From contig NZ_JAKFGB010000005.1 in the NCBI RefSeq assembly GCF_022267515.1, forward strand, positions 124,001 through 188,000: a stretch of 64,000 nt of DNA, read 5' to 3'. The position numbers and the translations under genes are program-made. Every line of letters starts with the position of its first letter. Within the stretch, counting starts at the first letter, position 1. Below the pieces are notes generated by a model. That model was not told the DNA's origin, made no database searches, and saw only the letters and a program-made list of their open reading frames with translations. Positions 46,974 to 56,451 of this stretch are shown here, in pieces. Source of the DNA: Rubinisphaera margarita. GTDB taxonomy: Bacteria; Planctomycetota; Planctomycetia; Planctomycetales; Planctomycetaceae.

Positions 46974-47402
46974 ATGAATCTGATCATCCTGGCAAATCTG
47001 TCGGAGATCTCACGCTACAGCCACGGCTACGGTTCCACCACCTTCGTCATCCTGCTGTTCAGCTTCCTTGGAATTCTCGCCGCTCTCGGAGCCATCATCT
47101 TCGTTGTCGAACGCCTGATGAGAACCTCCAGTCCCGCCGACGCTCAGCAGAACGAACCCCTGCTGACCACGCTGGCTCGCGAACACGGCTTGACGCCCGC
47201 TGAAGTGAGGGACATCGAATCGTTGGCCGCCAGTCTTGAACTGCCGGCCGTCGAACTTCTCTTTGTCGATCCCGCATTCTGGCTGGACAGCCTGCAGGGA
47301 GAAGACGGAGAGGACTCGCGTACTCGTGAGACAATGGAGAAACTGTTCGGCGAAGAGACCGTCGCCGAATATGCCAGCGGTCAGCTGCCGGCCAGCGTTT
47401 GA
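46974..47402 (+). CDS. Small single-pass membrane protein
   Basis: 142 residues. One membrane segment (TFVILLFSFLGILAALGAIIFVVERL, about 23-48) near the N terminus, then a soluble helical domain of ~90 residues (LTTLAREHGLTPAEVRDIESLAASLEL, FVDPAFWLDSL, TMEKLFGEETVAEY). Family not recognised. GAGG precedes the ATG. Second gene of a two-gene operon with the HEAT protein. Confidence 0.6.
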   Translation: MNLIILANLSEISRYSHGYGSTTFVILLFSFLGILAALGAIIFVVERLMRTSSPADAQQNEPLLTTLAREHGLTPAEVRDIESLAASLELPAVELLFVDPAFWLDSLQGEDGEDSRTRETMEKLFGEETVAEYASGQLPASV

Positions 47403-47410
47403 CTCGGAAT

Positions 47411-47482
47411 CCCAATCCGAAGCATCAGCAAAGGCTGATTGTGAAAACGATGTCCAGCTCCCTCGCTGACGCTCCGGGTTGA
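47411..47482. repeat. Dispersed palindromic repeat B, copy 3
   Basis: CCCAATCCGAAGCATCAGCAAAG on the left and CCTCGCTGACGCTCCGGGTT on the right, an imperfect inverted pair similar to the copies at 31767 and 34240. Lies between convergent genes. Confidence 0.75.
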
Positions 47483-47508
47483 GAAGTCAACGGCGGTGAC
47501 GACAGGTT

Positions 47509-48834
47509 CTACCGGAGTAGACCATCCTGCGAAGCCCGGCGGATCGCGTACGGGCGGGGGTCGAGCGTTGTTTCTTTGCCGGTGACGAGTTCGCTCACCA
47601 GCAGGCCGGTTGCGGGGGCGGTCATCACGCCAATCATATTGTGACCGGCGGCGACGACGACGTTCCTGAATCGCGGGGACCGGTCGATTCGCGGCAGACC
47701 GTTCGGCGTCATCGGTCGCCAGCCGAACCACTCAAGTTCCACGGCCTGTCCGAGCGGCTCCTGCAGATACTTCGAGGCTCCTTCGCGCAGTAACCCGAGA
47801 CGCTGCGACTGAAGCGTATTGTTGTAGCCGACGAACTCCATCGTTGAGCCGATGCGATACCCGCTCGCCATCGGCGTGATGGCGACTTTCTCGTTCTCAA
47901 AGATCATCGGAAACTCAGGGCAGATTGTCGGTCGCTGCATCGTCAGCGAGTAACCTTTGCCCGGCTGAATCGGAATGTTGCAGCCAAGCTCCCGGTTCAG
48001 GAACGGCGTCCACGATCCCGTGGCGACAACAAAGCTGTCGGCTTCCAGCAATTCCGTCTCGCCGGAGAACTTCTTCGGTCGCTCGACTTTCGAATCGGGG
48101 GATTTGTAAACCCGAACGCCGCCCGCCTTCGTTTTTCCGTTCGTTTCGAAGCCTGCCACGGAAGTTGACTCGATGAATTCGACTCCCGCATCGACCAGCA
48201 GCTTCTTCCAGCCCGCGACCAGCATGTTCGGTCGCAGATGGGCATCCTGCGGATAGTACCAGGCCCCGGCTGCGGTGTTCGGTTTAATGGCCGGCTCTTT
48301 CGCCACGAGTTCATCGCCAACGAGCTTCTCGGCTCCCATGTCGAACTCTTTGTCGAGCACGGCGTTGATCTCATCGAACTCATCGAGTGTCTTCTGGGAG
48401 CCGTGGACCATCAGGCAGCCCTTGGCTTCAAAGTCGCAGTCGATCTTCCGTTCCGGAATGAAGTTCACGTAGAACTCGCGGGAGTACGAAAGCAGGGCAT
48501 GACGCCCATGTCCGCCGCTCATACGGTCCCGCAGATTGCAGTGCAGGCCGAACTGCGTGAGCCACCACCAGAGCCGCAGATTCAGACCCGGCTTGATCCG
48601 CAGCGGGCCGTTCTTCTTCAGCATTGCGGCAATGCCATTTCGAACCGCTCCGGGCCCAGGCAGCGGGAAAACATGACTCGGCGAGATCAGTCCACAGTTG
48701 GCAAACGAGCAGGCGGCTCCGATCTGGCCGCGATCGATCACGGTCACTTTCTGCCCGGCTTCCGCCAGAAAATGAGCGGACGCCAGCCCGATAATGCCCC
48801 CACCAATGACAATGACCCGCTTCGATTCCGCCAT
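47509..48834 (-). CDS. FAD-dependent D-amino-acid dehydrogenase-like oxidoreductase
   Basis: 441 residues from ATG 48834. The N terminus has the FAD-binding VIVIGGGIIGLASAHFLAEAGQKVTVIDR. The DAO-family middle (GLISPSHVFPLPGPGAVRNG) and the C-terminal substrate and FAD contact GWRPMTPNGLPRIDRSPRFRNVVVAAGHNMIGVMTAPATG are those of DadA-type enzymes, which oxidise amino acids such as D-alanine and pass electrons to quinone. The ATG sits 21 bases into a longer open frame. Glycine oxidase or another DAO-family amine oxidase remains possible. No alanine racemase gene is nearby. Confidence 0.83.
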   Translation of the reverse strand: MAESKRVIVIGGGIIGLASAHFLAEAGQKVTVIDRGQIGAACSFANCGLISPSHVFPLPGPGAVRNGIAAMLKKNGPLRIKPGLNLRLWWWLTQFGLHCNLRDRMSGGHGRHALLSYSREFYVNFIPERKIDCDFEAKGCLMVHGSQKTLDEFDEINAVLDKEFDMGAEKLVGDELVAKEPAIKPNTAAGAWYYPQDAHLRPNMLVAGWKKLLVDAGVEFIESTSVAGFETNGKTKAGGVRVYKSPDSKVERPKKFSGETELLEADSFVVATGSWTPFLNRELGCNIPIQPGKGYSLTMQRPTICPEFPMIFENEKVAITPMASGYRIGSTMEFVGYNNTLQSQRLGLLREGASKYLQEPLGQAVELEWFGWRPMTPNGLPRIDRSPRFRNVVVAAGHNMIGVMTAPATGLLVSELVTGKETTLDPRPYAIRRASQDGLLR

Positions 48835-48894
48835 GCCTGTTTCTCGTGCCTTCACTTCTTACGGAAGAAAAAAGGTGGTGCGCCTGCCAGCACA

Positions 48895-50277
<1,383 letters not shown>

Positions 50278-50423
50278 GGAAAGAGTCCGTTATGAAAAAG
50301 ATCGGCTGCCGGAAAGCAGCGGTTCGAACTGCAGTCCGGCTGACAGCCTATTGTCACGCCCGATCGGGTTTGGTCAAAAGAGAAACCCCACGTGCGGCGT
50401 ACCATGCCACGCTTCGGGGTGTC

Positions 50424-50448
50424 GTGCCCACGCTCGTGTGGGCATGGC
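50424..50448 (-). repeat. Dispersed repeat A, copy 6 (short)
   Basis: GTGCCCACGC..GTGTGGGCATGGCA, an imperfect palindrome with the right-hand GGCA flank shared with copies 5 and 7. Confidence 0.75.
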
Positions 50449-50599
50449 AGTCTTGTGCGTTCAAGAAGTACTCACCGTTTTCATTCGATCGATGAGGCGT
50501 GAGTCCAGTCTTGGGTGAGAACTGGATGTGAGCCGCTTGCTGACCGAATTATTCAACGCTTTACGCTCAGCCCAATTCATCAATTTGCGACCCGCATTG

Positions 50600-50627
50600 C
50601 ATGCCTACGCGAGCGTGGGCATGGCAC
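50600..50627 (-). repeat. Dispersed repeat A, copy 7 (short)
   Basis: CATGCCTACGC / GCGTGGGCATG followed by GCAC; one mismatch in the stem. Twenty bases from the end of hslV. Confidence 0.78.
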
Positions 50628-50646
50628 TCACTCATCCTCTGGCAGT

Positions 50647-51207
50647 CTAATTTGCGGCTGGGAGTTCTTCGATCACCAGGTTGTTATTCGTGTAGATATC
50701 AATCTCGGAGGCAATCTGCAGGGATTGTTCCACGATCTCCCGAGCCGAGAGATCGGAATGACGAATCAGTGCCCGGGCGGCTGCCAGGGCGTAGTTTCCG
50801 CCGGAGCCAATGCCGATAATGTTGTCCTGCGGATTGACGACATCCCCCTGTCCGGTGATCAGCAGGGAATGTTCGGCATTCACGACGACCATCAGCGCTT
50901 CGAGCTTGCGGAGAACCCGGTCGGTTCGCCAGTCGCGGGCCAGTTCGGTCGCGGCTCGGGGAATGTTGCCGGGAAAGTCCTTGGCTTTCGTCTCGAACCG
51001 CTCCATCAGCGAGAAGGCATCGGCGGTCGAGCCGGCGAAGCCGACGACGACGTTGCCGTCCAGAATGCGGCGGATCTTCTTGGTGTCCTGCTTCAGAATG
51101 CTTTCGCCATAGGTCACCTGTCCATCACCGCCAATGGCGACGACCCCCTTGTGACGCACCGTCAGAATGGTCGTGGAACGGGTTTTGACACGCAGATACT
51201 CCGGCAT
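50647..51207 (-). CDS. hslV: HslV, peptidase subunit of the HslUV protease
   Basis: Proteasome-like threonine protease, 186 residues. The mature protein should start at the Thr pair in [25 protein letters not shown] (Thr about 12). Also conserved: Lys in [39 protein letters not shown] and [16 protein letters not shown] short propeptide of about 11 residues is present. Partner of hslU at 48895. The start lies ~170 bp from the divergent slyX gene. Confidence 0.96.
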   Translation of the reverse strand: MPEYLRVKTRSTTILTVRHKGVVAIGGDGQVTYGESILKQDTKKIRRILDGNVVVGFAGSTADAFSLMERFETKAKDFPGNIPRAATELARDWRTDRVLRKLEALMVVVNAEHSLLITGQGDVVNPQDNIIGIGSGGNYALAAARALIRHSDLSAREIVEQSLQIASEIDIYTNNNLVIEELPAAN

Positions 51208-51375
51208 GAGACTCTCATTACTTCAACAGGAAACAGAAACAGACCAACACACAGGCTATCACCCCCTGAGAGGTCGGGCAACTGCGACAATTTGCTTTGG
51301 TTCAATTCTCGTTCGCCAGCCGAACGACATTCCGATATCCTGCGAACGCTCAACGATTTTTTCAGGAACCACCTC

Positions 51376-51591
51376 ATGAACGATCCCCAGAAACTCAATC
51401 AGCGTGTTGTCGATCTCGAATCGATGATCATGATCCTGCAGCGTGATCTGGAGCAGATGAGCAGTGTCGTTCATGACCAGCAGCGACAGATCGAGGACCT
51501 GCAAACGCAGATCGATCACTGGAACGACAAGTTTGCCAGCGACCTGGACGATCTGCCCGATCCGCTCGATGAAAAGCCGCCTCATTATTAA
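51376..51591 (+). CDS. slyX: SlyX-like coiled-coil protein
   Basis: 71 residues from ATG 51376, with AGGAA 8-12 bases upstream. Opens LNQRVVDLESMIMILQRDLEQMSSVVHDQQRQIEDLQTQIDHW, a leucine-heptad coiled coil, and ends EKPPHY, the characteristic SlyX C terminus. A much longer open frame in the same phase (from 50515) runs through hslV on the other strand and is not coding. Function of SlyX proteins is unknown; it is divergent from hslV. Confidence 0.8.
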   Translation: MNDPQKLNQRVVDLESMIMILQRDLEQMSSVVHDQQRQIEDLQTQIDHWNDKFASDLDDLPDPLDEKPPHY

Positions 51592-51696
51592 TCGGCGAGA
51601 GTTGCCAGTCTGGTCGGGCATCCGGTACTTTGACGAGAGTCTGTTTTCCGATCGCCATCGGAACCTCGCTGCCGTTTCATCGGAGGAGCCGAGTCC

Positions 51697-52830
51697 ATGC
51701 TGTCGTTTCGTTTCGCAGTCCGGCTGTTGCTGATCGCTCTGATCACCGGCCTGACTGTTCCGCAGTTTGCCGCAGCCGATGTCCGCGAAGACATCGCCGC
51801 AGTGCTCAAGGTCGATCATCAGGCCAGGAATATCGATCTGGCTCGTCAAGGCGTCGAGAACCTGCAGAAGTCGGGAATCGATGCTCTGTTGCCGATTCTC
51901 AATGGACTGGAGGACGCCAATCCTCTCGCGGCCAACTATTTGCGGAACGCATTCGAGACCGTGGCCAGCGATGCCGTCGCGAATGGCCAGAAGCTCCCCG
52001 TCGAAGACCTGCTCAACTTTGTCCGCCGGACGAAGAACCGCGACATCGCCCGGCGACTCGCGTTCGAATGGATTCGCAAGGTCGAACCCGAACAGGCCGA
52101 AGAGTTGATTCCGAACTTCCTGGGCGATCCGAGTGCGGAACTTCGTCGTGAAGCCGTGGCTCGACTCCTGAAAGAAGCCGAGCAGATGGAGCCGAACAAT
52201 CCCGGTCGCCAGAGCCGCTATCTGCAGGCTCTGTCGGGAGCCTCTGATGATGATCAGGTGAAGAAGATTGTCGCTGCACTCAAGGACCTGGACGTCGAAG
52301 TCAACGTCCAGGAGCATTACGGATTCCTCAACACCTGGCATCTCATCGGCCCCTTCGACAATCGCGACAAGAAGGGCTTTGATGTCGTTTATCCGCCGGA
52401 GAATGAAATCAATCTCGAAGCCGAATACGAGGGACAACTCGGCCCGGTTCGCTGGCAGCAGTTACAGACCGACGATCCTTACGGTCTGCTGAACATCGCT
52501 ACCGATTTCGGACCGTATAAAGGAGCTGTCGTCTACGCGTACTCCGAGTTTGAATCGGAATACGATCAGCCGGTTGAGTTACGACTCGCCACGCCGAACG
52601 CCTGGAAGATCTGGCTGAACGACGAACTGGTCTTCGAGCGGGAAGAGTACCATCGCGGCACCTTCTTCGATCAGTACCGTGTTCCCGCTCGCCTGAAGCC
52701 GGGTAAGAACAAGATTCTGATCAAGGTCCTGCAGAACGAGCAGGACGACTCCTGGGCTCAGGTCTACCAGATTCAGTTTCGTATTTGTCAGCCAAACGGA
52801 ATGGCTCTGCAGCCGGCCGGAAAGGAATAG
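51697..52830 (+). CDS. Secreted protein with helical repeats and C-terminal jelly-roll-like domain
   Basis: 377 residues, signal peptide FRFAVRLLLIALITGLTVPQFAAA, GGAGG upstream of the ATG. Residues ~28-190 are helical repeats of HEAT type (LIPNFLGDPSAELRREAVARLLKEAEQM). The C-terminal half (HYGFLNTWHLIGPFDNRDKKGFDVVYPPE, then VELRLATPNAWKIWLNDELVFEREEYHRGTFFDQYRV) resembles the beta-sandwich carbohydrate-binding or PA14-like region found in planctomycete secreted proteins. It ends next to the PQQ-like gene (2 bp before its start) and is probably co-transcribed with it. Function unknown. Confidence 0.72.
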   Translation: MLSFRFAVRLLLIALITGLTVPQFAAADVREDIAAVLKVDHQARNIDLARQGVENLQKSGIDALLPILNGLEDANPLAANYLRNAFETVASDAVANGQKLPVEDLLNFVRRTKNRDIARRLAFEWIRKVEPEQAEELIPNFLGDPSAELRREAVARLLKEAEQMEPNNPGRQSRYLQALSGASDDDQVKKIVAALKDLDVEVNVQEHYGFLNTWHLIGPFDNRDKKGFDVVYPPENEINLEAEYEGQLGPVRWQQLQTDDPYGLLNIATDFGPYKGAVVYAYSEFESEYDQPVELRLATPNAWKIWLNDELVFEREEYHRGTFFDQYRVPARLKPGKNKILIKVLQNEQDDSWAQVYQIQFRICQPNGMALQPAGKE

Positions 52831-52832
52831 TC

Positions 52833-54017
52833 ATGAGATACTTCCTCTGTCTGATGCTCCTCGCGCTAAGCACCGTCGCTCAGGCTGACGACTGGCTGCA
52901 GTTTCGTGGCACCTCAAGCCCCGGCGTGGTGCAGGGACCGGAACTTCCCGAGTCGTTCGATCAGATTGCCTGGACGGCGGATCTGGACGGCCGCGGCTCG
53001 TCTTCGCCAATCATCGTGGGCGACAAAGTCTTCGTCACCGGTTGCGAAGGTCCCCGCCAGGATCGGCTGACCGTTACCTGTTTCGCGGAAGCGGATGGCA
53101 AACAGCTCTGGAAACGCGAGTTCTGGGCGACCGGCCGAACCGTCTGCCATCAAAAGATGTCGGTCGCCACGCCCACACCGGCCAGCGATGGCGAGCGGAT
53201 CTATGCGTCTTACTCGTCGAACGACGTCGCCTGCCTCGACCTTGAGGGCAATCTCCTCTGGTATCGCGGGTTGACCTACGACTTTCCGAATGTGAGTAAC
53301 AGCCTCGGGATGTCGTCTTCGGTCATCGTGAAAGACGGCACGGTCGTCTGCATGGCCGAGAACGATACGCAGTCGATGACCTTCGGTTTGAACGCCGACG
53401 ACGGCACCACGAAGTGGCAGCTCGATCGTCCTCGCGGAGCAAACTGGACCTCGCCGATCGCCTGGCCGGGCGAAGAATCGATTGTGCTGTTGCAGTCCTC
53501 CAAGGGAGTCACTGCCATCGAGCCCGCGACGGGAAAGACCGTCTGGGAATATCTCGACGGAGCCGCGACGATTCCGTCGCTGACCGCCGTGAATGGTCTG
53601 GTGATCGTCCCGTCCCACGGATTAACGGCTCTCAAGCCGGGCGTGAGTGATACGACCGTTCCGGAAATCGTCTGGCAGGCGTCGCAACTGTCTCCTTCCA
53701 CGCCAAGCCCGGTGGTTACCGAGAATTACGCGTATGTCATCAACGGAGCAGGAGTCTTGAGCTGTGGGGATCTGTCAGACGGCAAGCGTGTCTGGCAATG
53801 TCGCATGTCGGGCAAGTTCAGCGCAACGCCGTTGATCTCCGGCGATCGGCTCTACGCCATCAACGAGCAGGGGAATGCTCAGGTGGTACAGCTGACCCCG
53901 GAAGGGGGCGAAGTGCTGAATTCGCATGAGTTCGGCGAAACTGTTCTCGCGACTCCCTCGGCTGCCGACGGAGCGATCTATGTCCGCAGCGACAATCATC
54001 TGTGGAAGATCAAGTAG
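52833..54017 (+). CDS. Secreted PQQ-like beta-propeller protein
   Basis: 394 residues from ATG 52833, with AAAGGA upstream. Signal YFLCLMLLALSTVAQA-DDW, then WLQFRGTSSPGV, the same opening type as the protein at 27458. Blades have W-docking signatures (GKQLWKRE, GNLLWYRG, GTTKWQLD, GKTVWEYL, GKRVWQCR). Redox-cofactor residues are not evident. Likely a structural or binding propeller. Preceded by the gene at 51697 and followed 3 bp later by crcB, so probably one operon. Confidence 0.87.
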   Translation: MRYFLCLMLLALSTVAQADDWLQFRGTSSPGVVQGPELPESFDQIAWTADLDGRGSSSPIIVGDKVFVTGCEGPRQDRLTVTCFAEADGKQLWKREFWATGRTVCHQKMSVATPTPASDGERIYASYSSNDVACLDLEGNLLWYRGLTYDFPNVSNSLGMSSSVIVKDGTVVCMAENDTQSMTFGLNADDGTTKWQLDRPRGANWTSPIAWPGEESIVLLQSSKGVTAIEPATGKTVWEYLDGAATIPSLTAVNGLVIVPSHGLTALKPGVSDTTVPEIVWQASQLSPSTPSPVVTENYAYVINGAGVLSCGDLSDGKRVWQCRMSGKFSATPLISGDRLYAINEQGNAQVVQLTPEGGEVLNSHEFGETVLATPSAADGAIYVRSDNHLWKIK

Positions 54018-54020
54018 AGC

Positions 54021-54404
54021 ATGTGGGTGGATTTCGTCGCGGTCGGACTCGGAGGAGCAGTGGGAGCGATCTCCCGCTACTACCTGTCCGGCGTCATGAT
54101 TCAACGCTTCCCCGATTTCGAACCAGCCGGGACGCTGCTCGTCAATGTCCTCGGTTGCTTCCTGATCGGCCTGCTCGTCTCGCTTGAACTCGAAAAGGTA
54201 ACGACGAGCCGCCAGTGGCGCAGTTTCGCGATCACCGGTTGCCTCGGCTCGCTGACGACCTTCTCGACCTTCGGCTATCAGACCGTGGTCCTCGCTCGCG
54301 ATAAGAGTCTCAACTGGGCCACATTCAACATCGCCGCCAATCTCGTGCTCGGATTGATCGCCGTCCTCGCCGGCCTCATGCTCGGACGACTGTTCGCCAG
54401 GTGA
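54021..54404 (+). CDS. crcB: Fluoride channel CrcB (Fluc)
   Basis: Dual-topology fluoride exporter, 127 residues, four membrane segments. GGAVGAISRYYLSG near the start, TLLVNVLGCFLIGLL (~37) and GCLGSLTTFSTFGYQ (~75), the last carrying the Phe-box and Na/fluoride-lining residues. The start is 3 bp after the stop of the PQQ-like gene, so there is no room for a fluoride riboswitch directly in front. A second copy is not visible. Confidence 0.95.
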   Translation: MWVDFVAVGLGGAVGAISRYYLSGVMIQRFPDFEPAGTLLVNVLGCFLIGLLVSLELEKVTTSRQWRSFAITGCLGSLTTFSTFGYQTVVLARDKSLNWATFNIAANLVLGLIAVLAGLMLGRLFAR

Positions 54405-54470
54405 TGCATGCTGCTCTGGCAATGAGAGCAGTGGGCTGAGAGACGGCACTTCGGAGAAAAACGCCCCCAA

Positions 54471-54649
54471 GGGTGGCCCTGATAGCTCGGCTATCAGGGC
54501 GGCGCAGCCGTGGGAGGATGCTGTTTGGCGAAGGGGAAATTTAAACTTTCCCTTCGCCTTCCCCCTGAAAGAAGACTCTCACCGTGAACCCCGTCCAACT
54601 CCGTACTCCGACGGCTGCGCCGCCCCGAAAGAATCTTTCGGGGCCACCC
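54471..54649. repeat. Large split inverted repeat (MITE-like, no gene)
   Basis: Left arm GGGTGGCC, hairpin CTGATAG/CTATCAG, then GGCGGCGCAGCCGT; right arm ACGGCTGCGCCGCC, hairpin CCGAAAGA/TCTTTCGG, then GGCCACCC. The outer arms are inverted copies. About 100 bp lie between them. Non-coding, between crcB and the convergent membrane protein gene. Confidence 0.8.
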
Positions 54650-54779
54650 CTGATGGCGACACTGGAGCAGGTAGCCGTGGTTGCTGGTGAGGTGTCGTGG
54701 ATGGCCCTCTTTTAATCACCGCGGAAGACAGGCCTCTTGTTGCGTGGCACCGCAGAGATGAATCTCTGTGCCATCCTTA

Positions 54780-55349
54780 TCAATTGGCGGAATCCATTTC
54801 GTGAATGCGGCGGTCCAGCTTCGTAAAGATCATCCGTTCGAACAATTCCCAGTGTTTCTGTCGCTCTTCCGGGACGTGGTGTCGCAGGTGTTGAATGACG
54901 GCGTAGCGCTGGCGGTGGGGCATGCTGTCGATGAACAGCGGGATGCGGCGGTTGTCGCCGTGGACGACGATCACGCGGCTGACCGGCCACCACGACAGGC
55001 AGGTGATGTGGGCGAGGCGGATGCGTTTCTTGCCGATCAGCCCCTGCCGCAGGAGTTCGTGGTCGTTAAGAATCCAGTATTCGCGCGTGGTGATTGCCGA
55101 CAGCAGGAGTAGTCCATTGCCGACGGCCAGGCAGAGGCCGAAGATCCAGCCGTGGGCTTCGATGAGAATTCGCAGGCGGACCGAATCGATGGGCCAGTCG
55201 CCGAGAAACTGCAGGTCGGGCCAGAGCAGGGCGAGCATTGCTGCCAGACCGCCGAAGGTAAGCGCGGTCAGGAAGAAAAACGCATTGCGGGCCAGCCGCA
55301 TGTGGCGGATAGAGAACTCGGGCGATTCCGATCCGCTGGTGTCCGGCAT
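54780..55349 (-). CDS. Membrane protein of unknown function (PH-like tail)
   Basis: 189 residues with two membrane segments (NAFFFLTALTFGGLAAMLALLW, IFGLCLAVGNGLLLLSAITT), then a soluble domain starting EYWILNDHELLRQGLIGKKRIRLAHITCLSWWP that resembles bacterial PH-like (YdbS-type) domains. The start is 2 bp after the stop of the Fe-S protein, so they are likely co-transcribed. No named function. Confidence 0.6.
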   Translation of the reverse strand: MPDTSGSESPEFSIRHMRLARNAFFFLTALTFGGLAAMLALLWPDLQFLGDWPIDSVRLRILIEAHGWIFGLCLAVGNGLLLLSAITTREYWILNDHELLRQGLIGKKRIRLAHITCLSWWPVSRVIVVHGDNRRIPLFIDSMPHRQRYAVIQHLRHHVPEERQKHWELFERMIFTKLDRRIHEMDSAN

Positions 55350-55351
55350 CG

Positions 55352-56101
55352 TTACTTCTCGATGGGCCGCCCGGCCAGGATCTGAGCGATGTGCATCGTG
55401 CGGATCGGCTTCTTCTGCCGTTTGATGAGTCCGTCCATATGCATCAGGCAGGACATGTCGCCGGCCGTGATGACTTCCGCGCCGGCATGTTCATGATCGT
55501 GAATCCGGTCGTTGCCCATCATGCAGGAGACGGCTTCCTCGGAAACAGCGAACGTTCCCCCGAAGCCGCAGCATTCGTCCTTCCGGCTCAATTCCACGAG
55601 CTCGATTCCGCGGACCTTCTCGAGGAGCGAACGGGCTTTGCTGAACTCGCGGCCCATCACTTCGCTGGAAGAGCCGAGCCGAAGTTCGCGAAGACCGTGG
55701 CAGCTCTGATGCAGCCCGACCTTATGCGGGAACTCGACGTCGAACGACTCGACTTTCAGCACATCGGTCAGAAACGCACAGAGTTCGAAGGTCTTGCGGC
55801 GAAGTTCCAAGTACTGGGCGTCATCGCCGATCAGATCGTGGTAATGGTTCACGATCATCGAAGTGCAGCTGCCGGAGGGGCAAACGATGTATTCGTATTT
55901 CGCGTAGTTCTCGACGAACGACTTAGCGAGCGGCTGGGCGTCATCCCAGCAGCCGGTGTTGGCCATCGGCTGGCCGCAACAGACCGGGGCTTCCGGGATT
56001 TCGACTTTACAGCCGTGCTTTTCAAGGAGTTCCAGCGTGGCCCAGGCGACGTCCGGGAACAGCTGATCGATGTAGCAGGGAACGAAGAGCGCAACTTGCA
56101 T
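55352..56101 (-). CDS. LutA/YkgE-type Fe-S oxidoreductase subunit (two CCG domains)
   Basis: 249 residues, two CCG domains that bind 4Fe-4S or related clusters: VCCGQPMANTGCWDDA near 41 and DECCGFGGTFAVSEEAVSCMM near 180, plus CPSGSCTSMI and LHQSCHGLRELR. It matches LutA, the lactate-oxidation subunit, or the small subunit of glycolate oxidase-like complexes. LutB and LutC are not adjacent, so its partner and physiological role are not known. Followed by the membrane protein at 54780, 2 bp away. Cytoplasmic. Confidence 0.88.
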   Translation of the reverse strand: MQVALFVPCYIDQLFPDVAWATLELLEKHGCKVEIPEAPVCCGQPMANTGCWDDAQPLAKSFVENYAKYEYIVCPSGSCTSMIVNHYHDLIGDDAQYLELRRKTFELCAFLTDVLKVESFDVEFPHKVGLHQSCHGLRELRLGSSSEVMGREFSKARSLLEKVRGIELVELSRKDECCGFGGTFAVSEEAVSCMMGNDRIHDHEHAGAEVITAGDMSCLMHMDGLIKRQKKPIRTMHIAQILAGRPIEK

Positions 56102-56451
56102 GGGTGTCGATTCTTGAAGGACGGTACGCGAGACGAAGTCGGACTTCAGGTCATGGACGGGTGTGAAGGATCACGAGAGTCGGTGATCGTGTCGGCGGTT
56201 TCGCTGTCATCGATCAACCTCTAAAGAGTATTGCGAGACATCCGCGATATCAAACCATCCAGGAGGAGTGGAATTCTGAGGTCGGGTTTGTAAACAGACG
56301 ATGAACTCCGGGAAAAAGGACCCGTGCTGATTTTCGTTGTGAGTGCATTTCCAGTATTCTCTATGACTTACGCCGCGTGGCCCGGTCCCGCGGCGAGGAA
56401 AGATCACGACCGGCATCATTGAAGAGCCGATCCCATAAATTCGGGAGCAGG
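56102..56451. other. Intergenic region between divergent genes
   Basis: About 350 bp. The open frame continuing upstream of the permease start has no binding site. It must hold two promoters; no hairpin terminator, repeat or small gene was recognised. Confidence 0.35.

Larger units (their letters stand above)
50278..50646. other. hslV-hslU intergenic region with two repeat A copies
   Basis: About 370 bp on the minus-strand path between hslV and hslU. Contains repeat A copies at 50424 and 50600. In most bacteria these two genes touch or overlap. No gene recognised between them. Confidence 0.65.

Noticed and set aside
50515..51375. Long N-terminal extension of the slyX frame
   Set aside because: Runs through hslV on the opposite strand and through repeat A; only the last 71 codons match SlyX and have a ribosome binding site.
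54018..54020. Fluoride riboswitch in front of crcB
   Set aside because: Only 3 bases separate crcB from the preceding stop codon, and no riboswitch-like pseudoknot was recognised.
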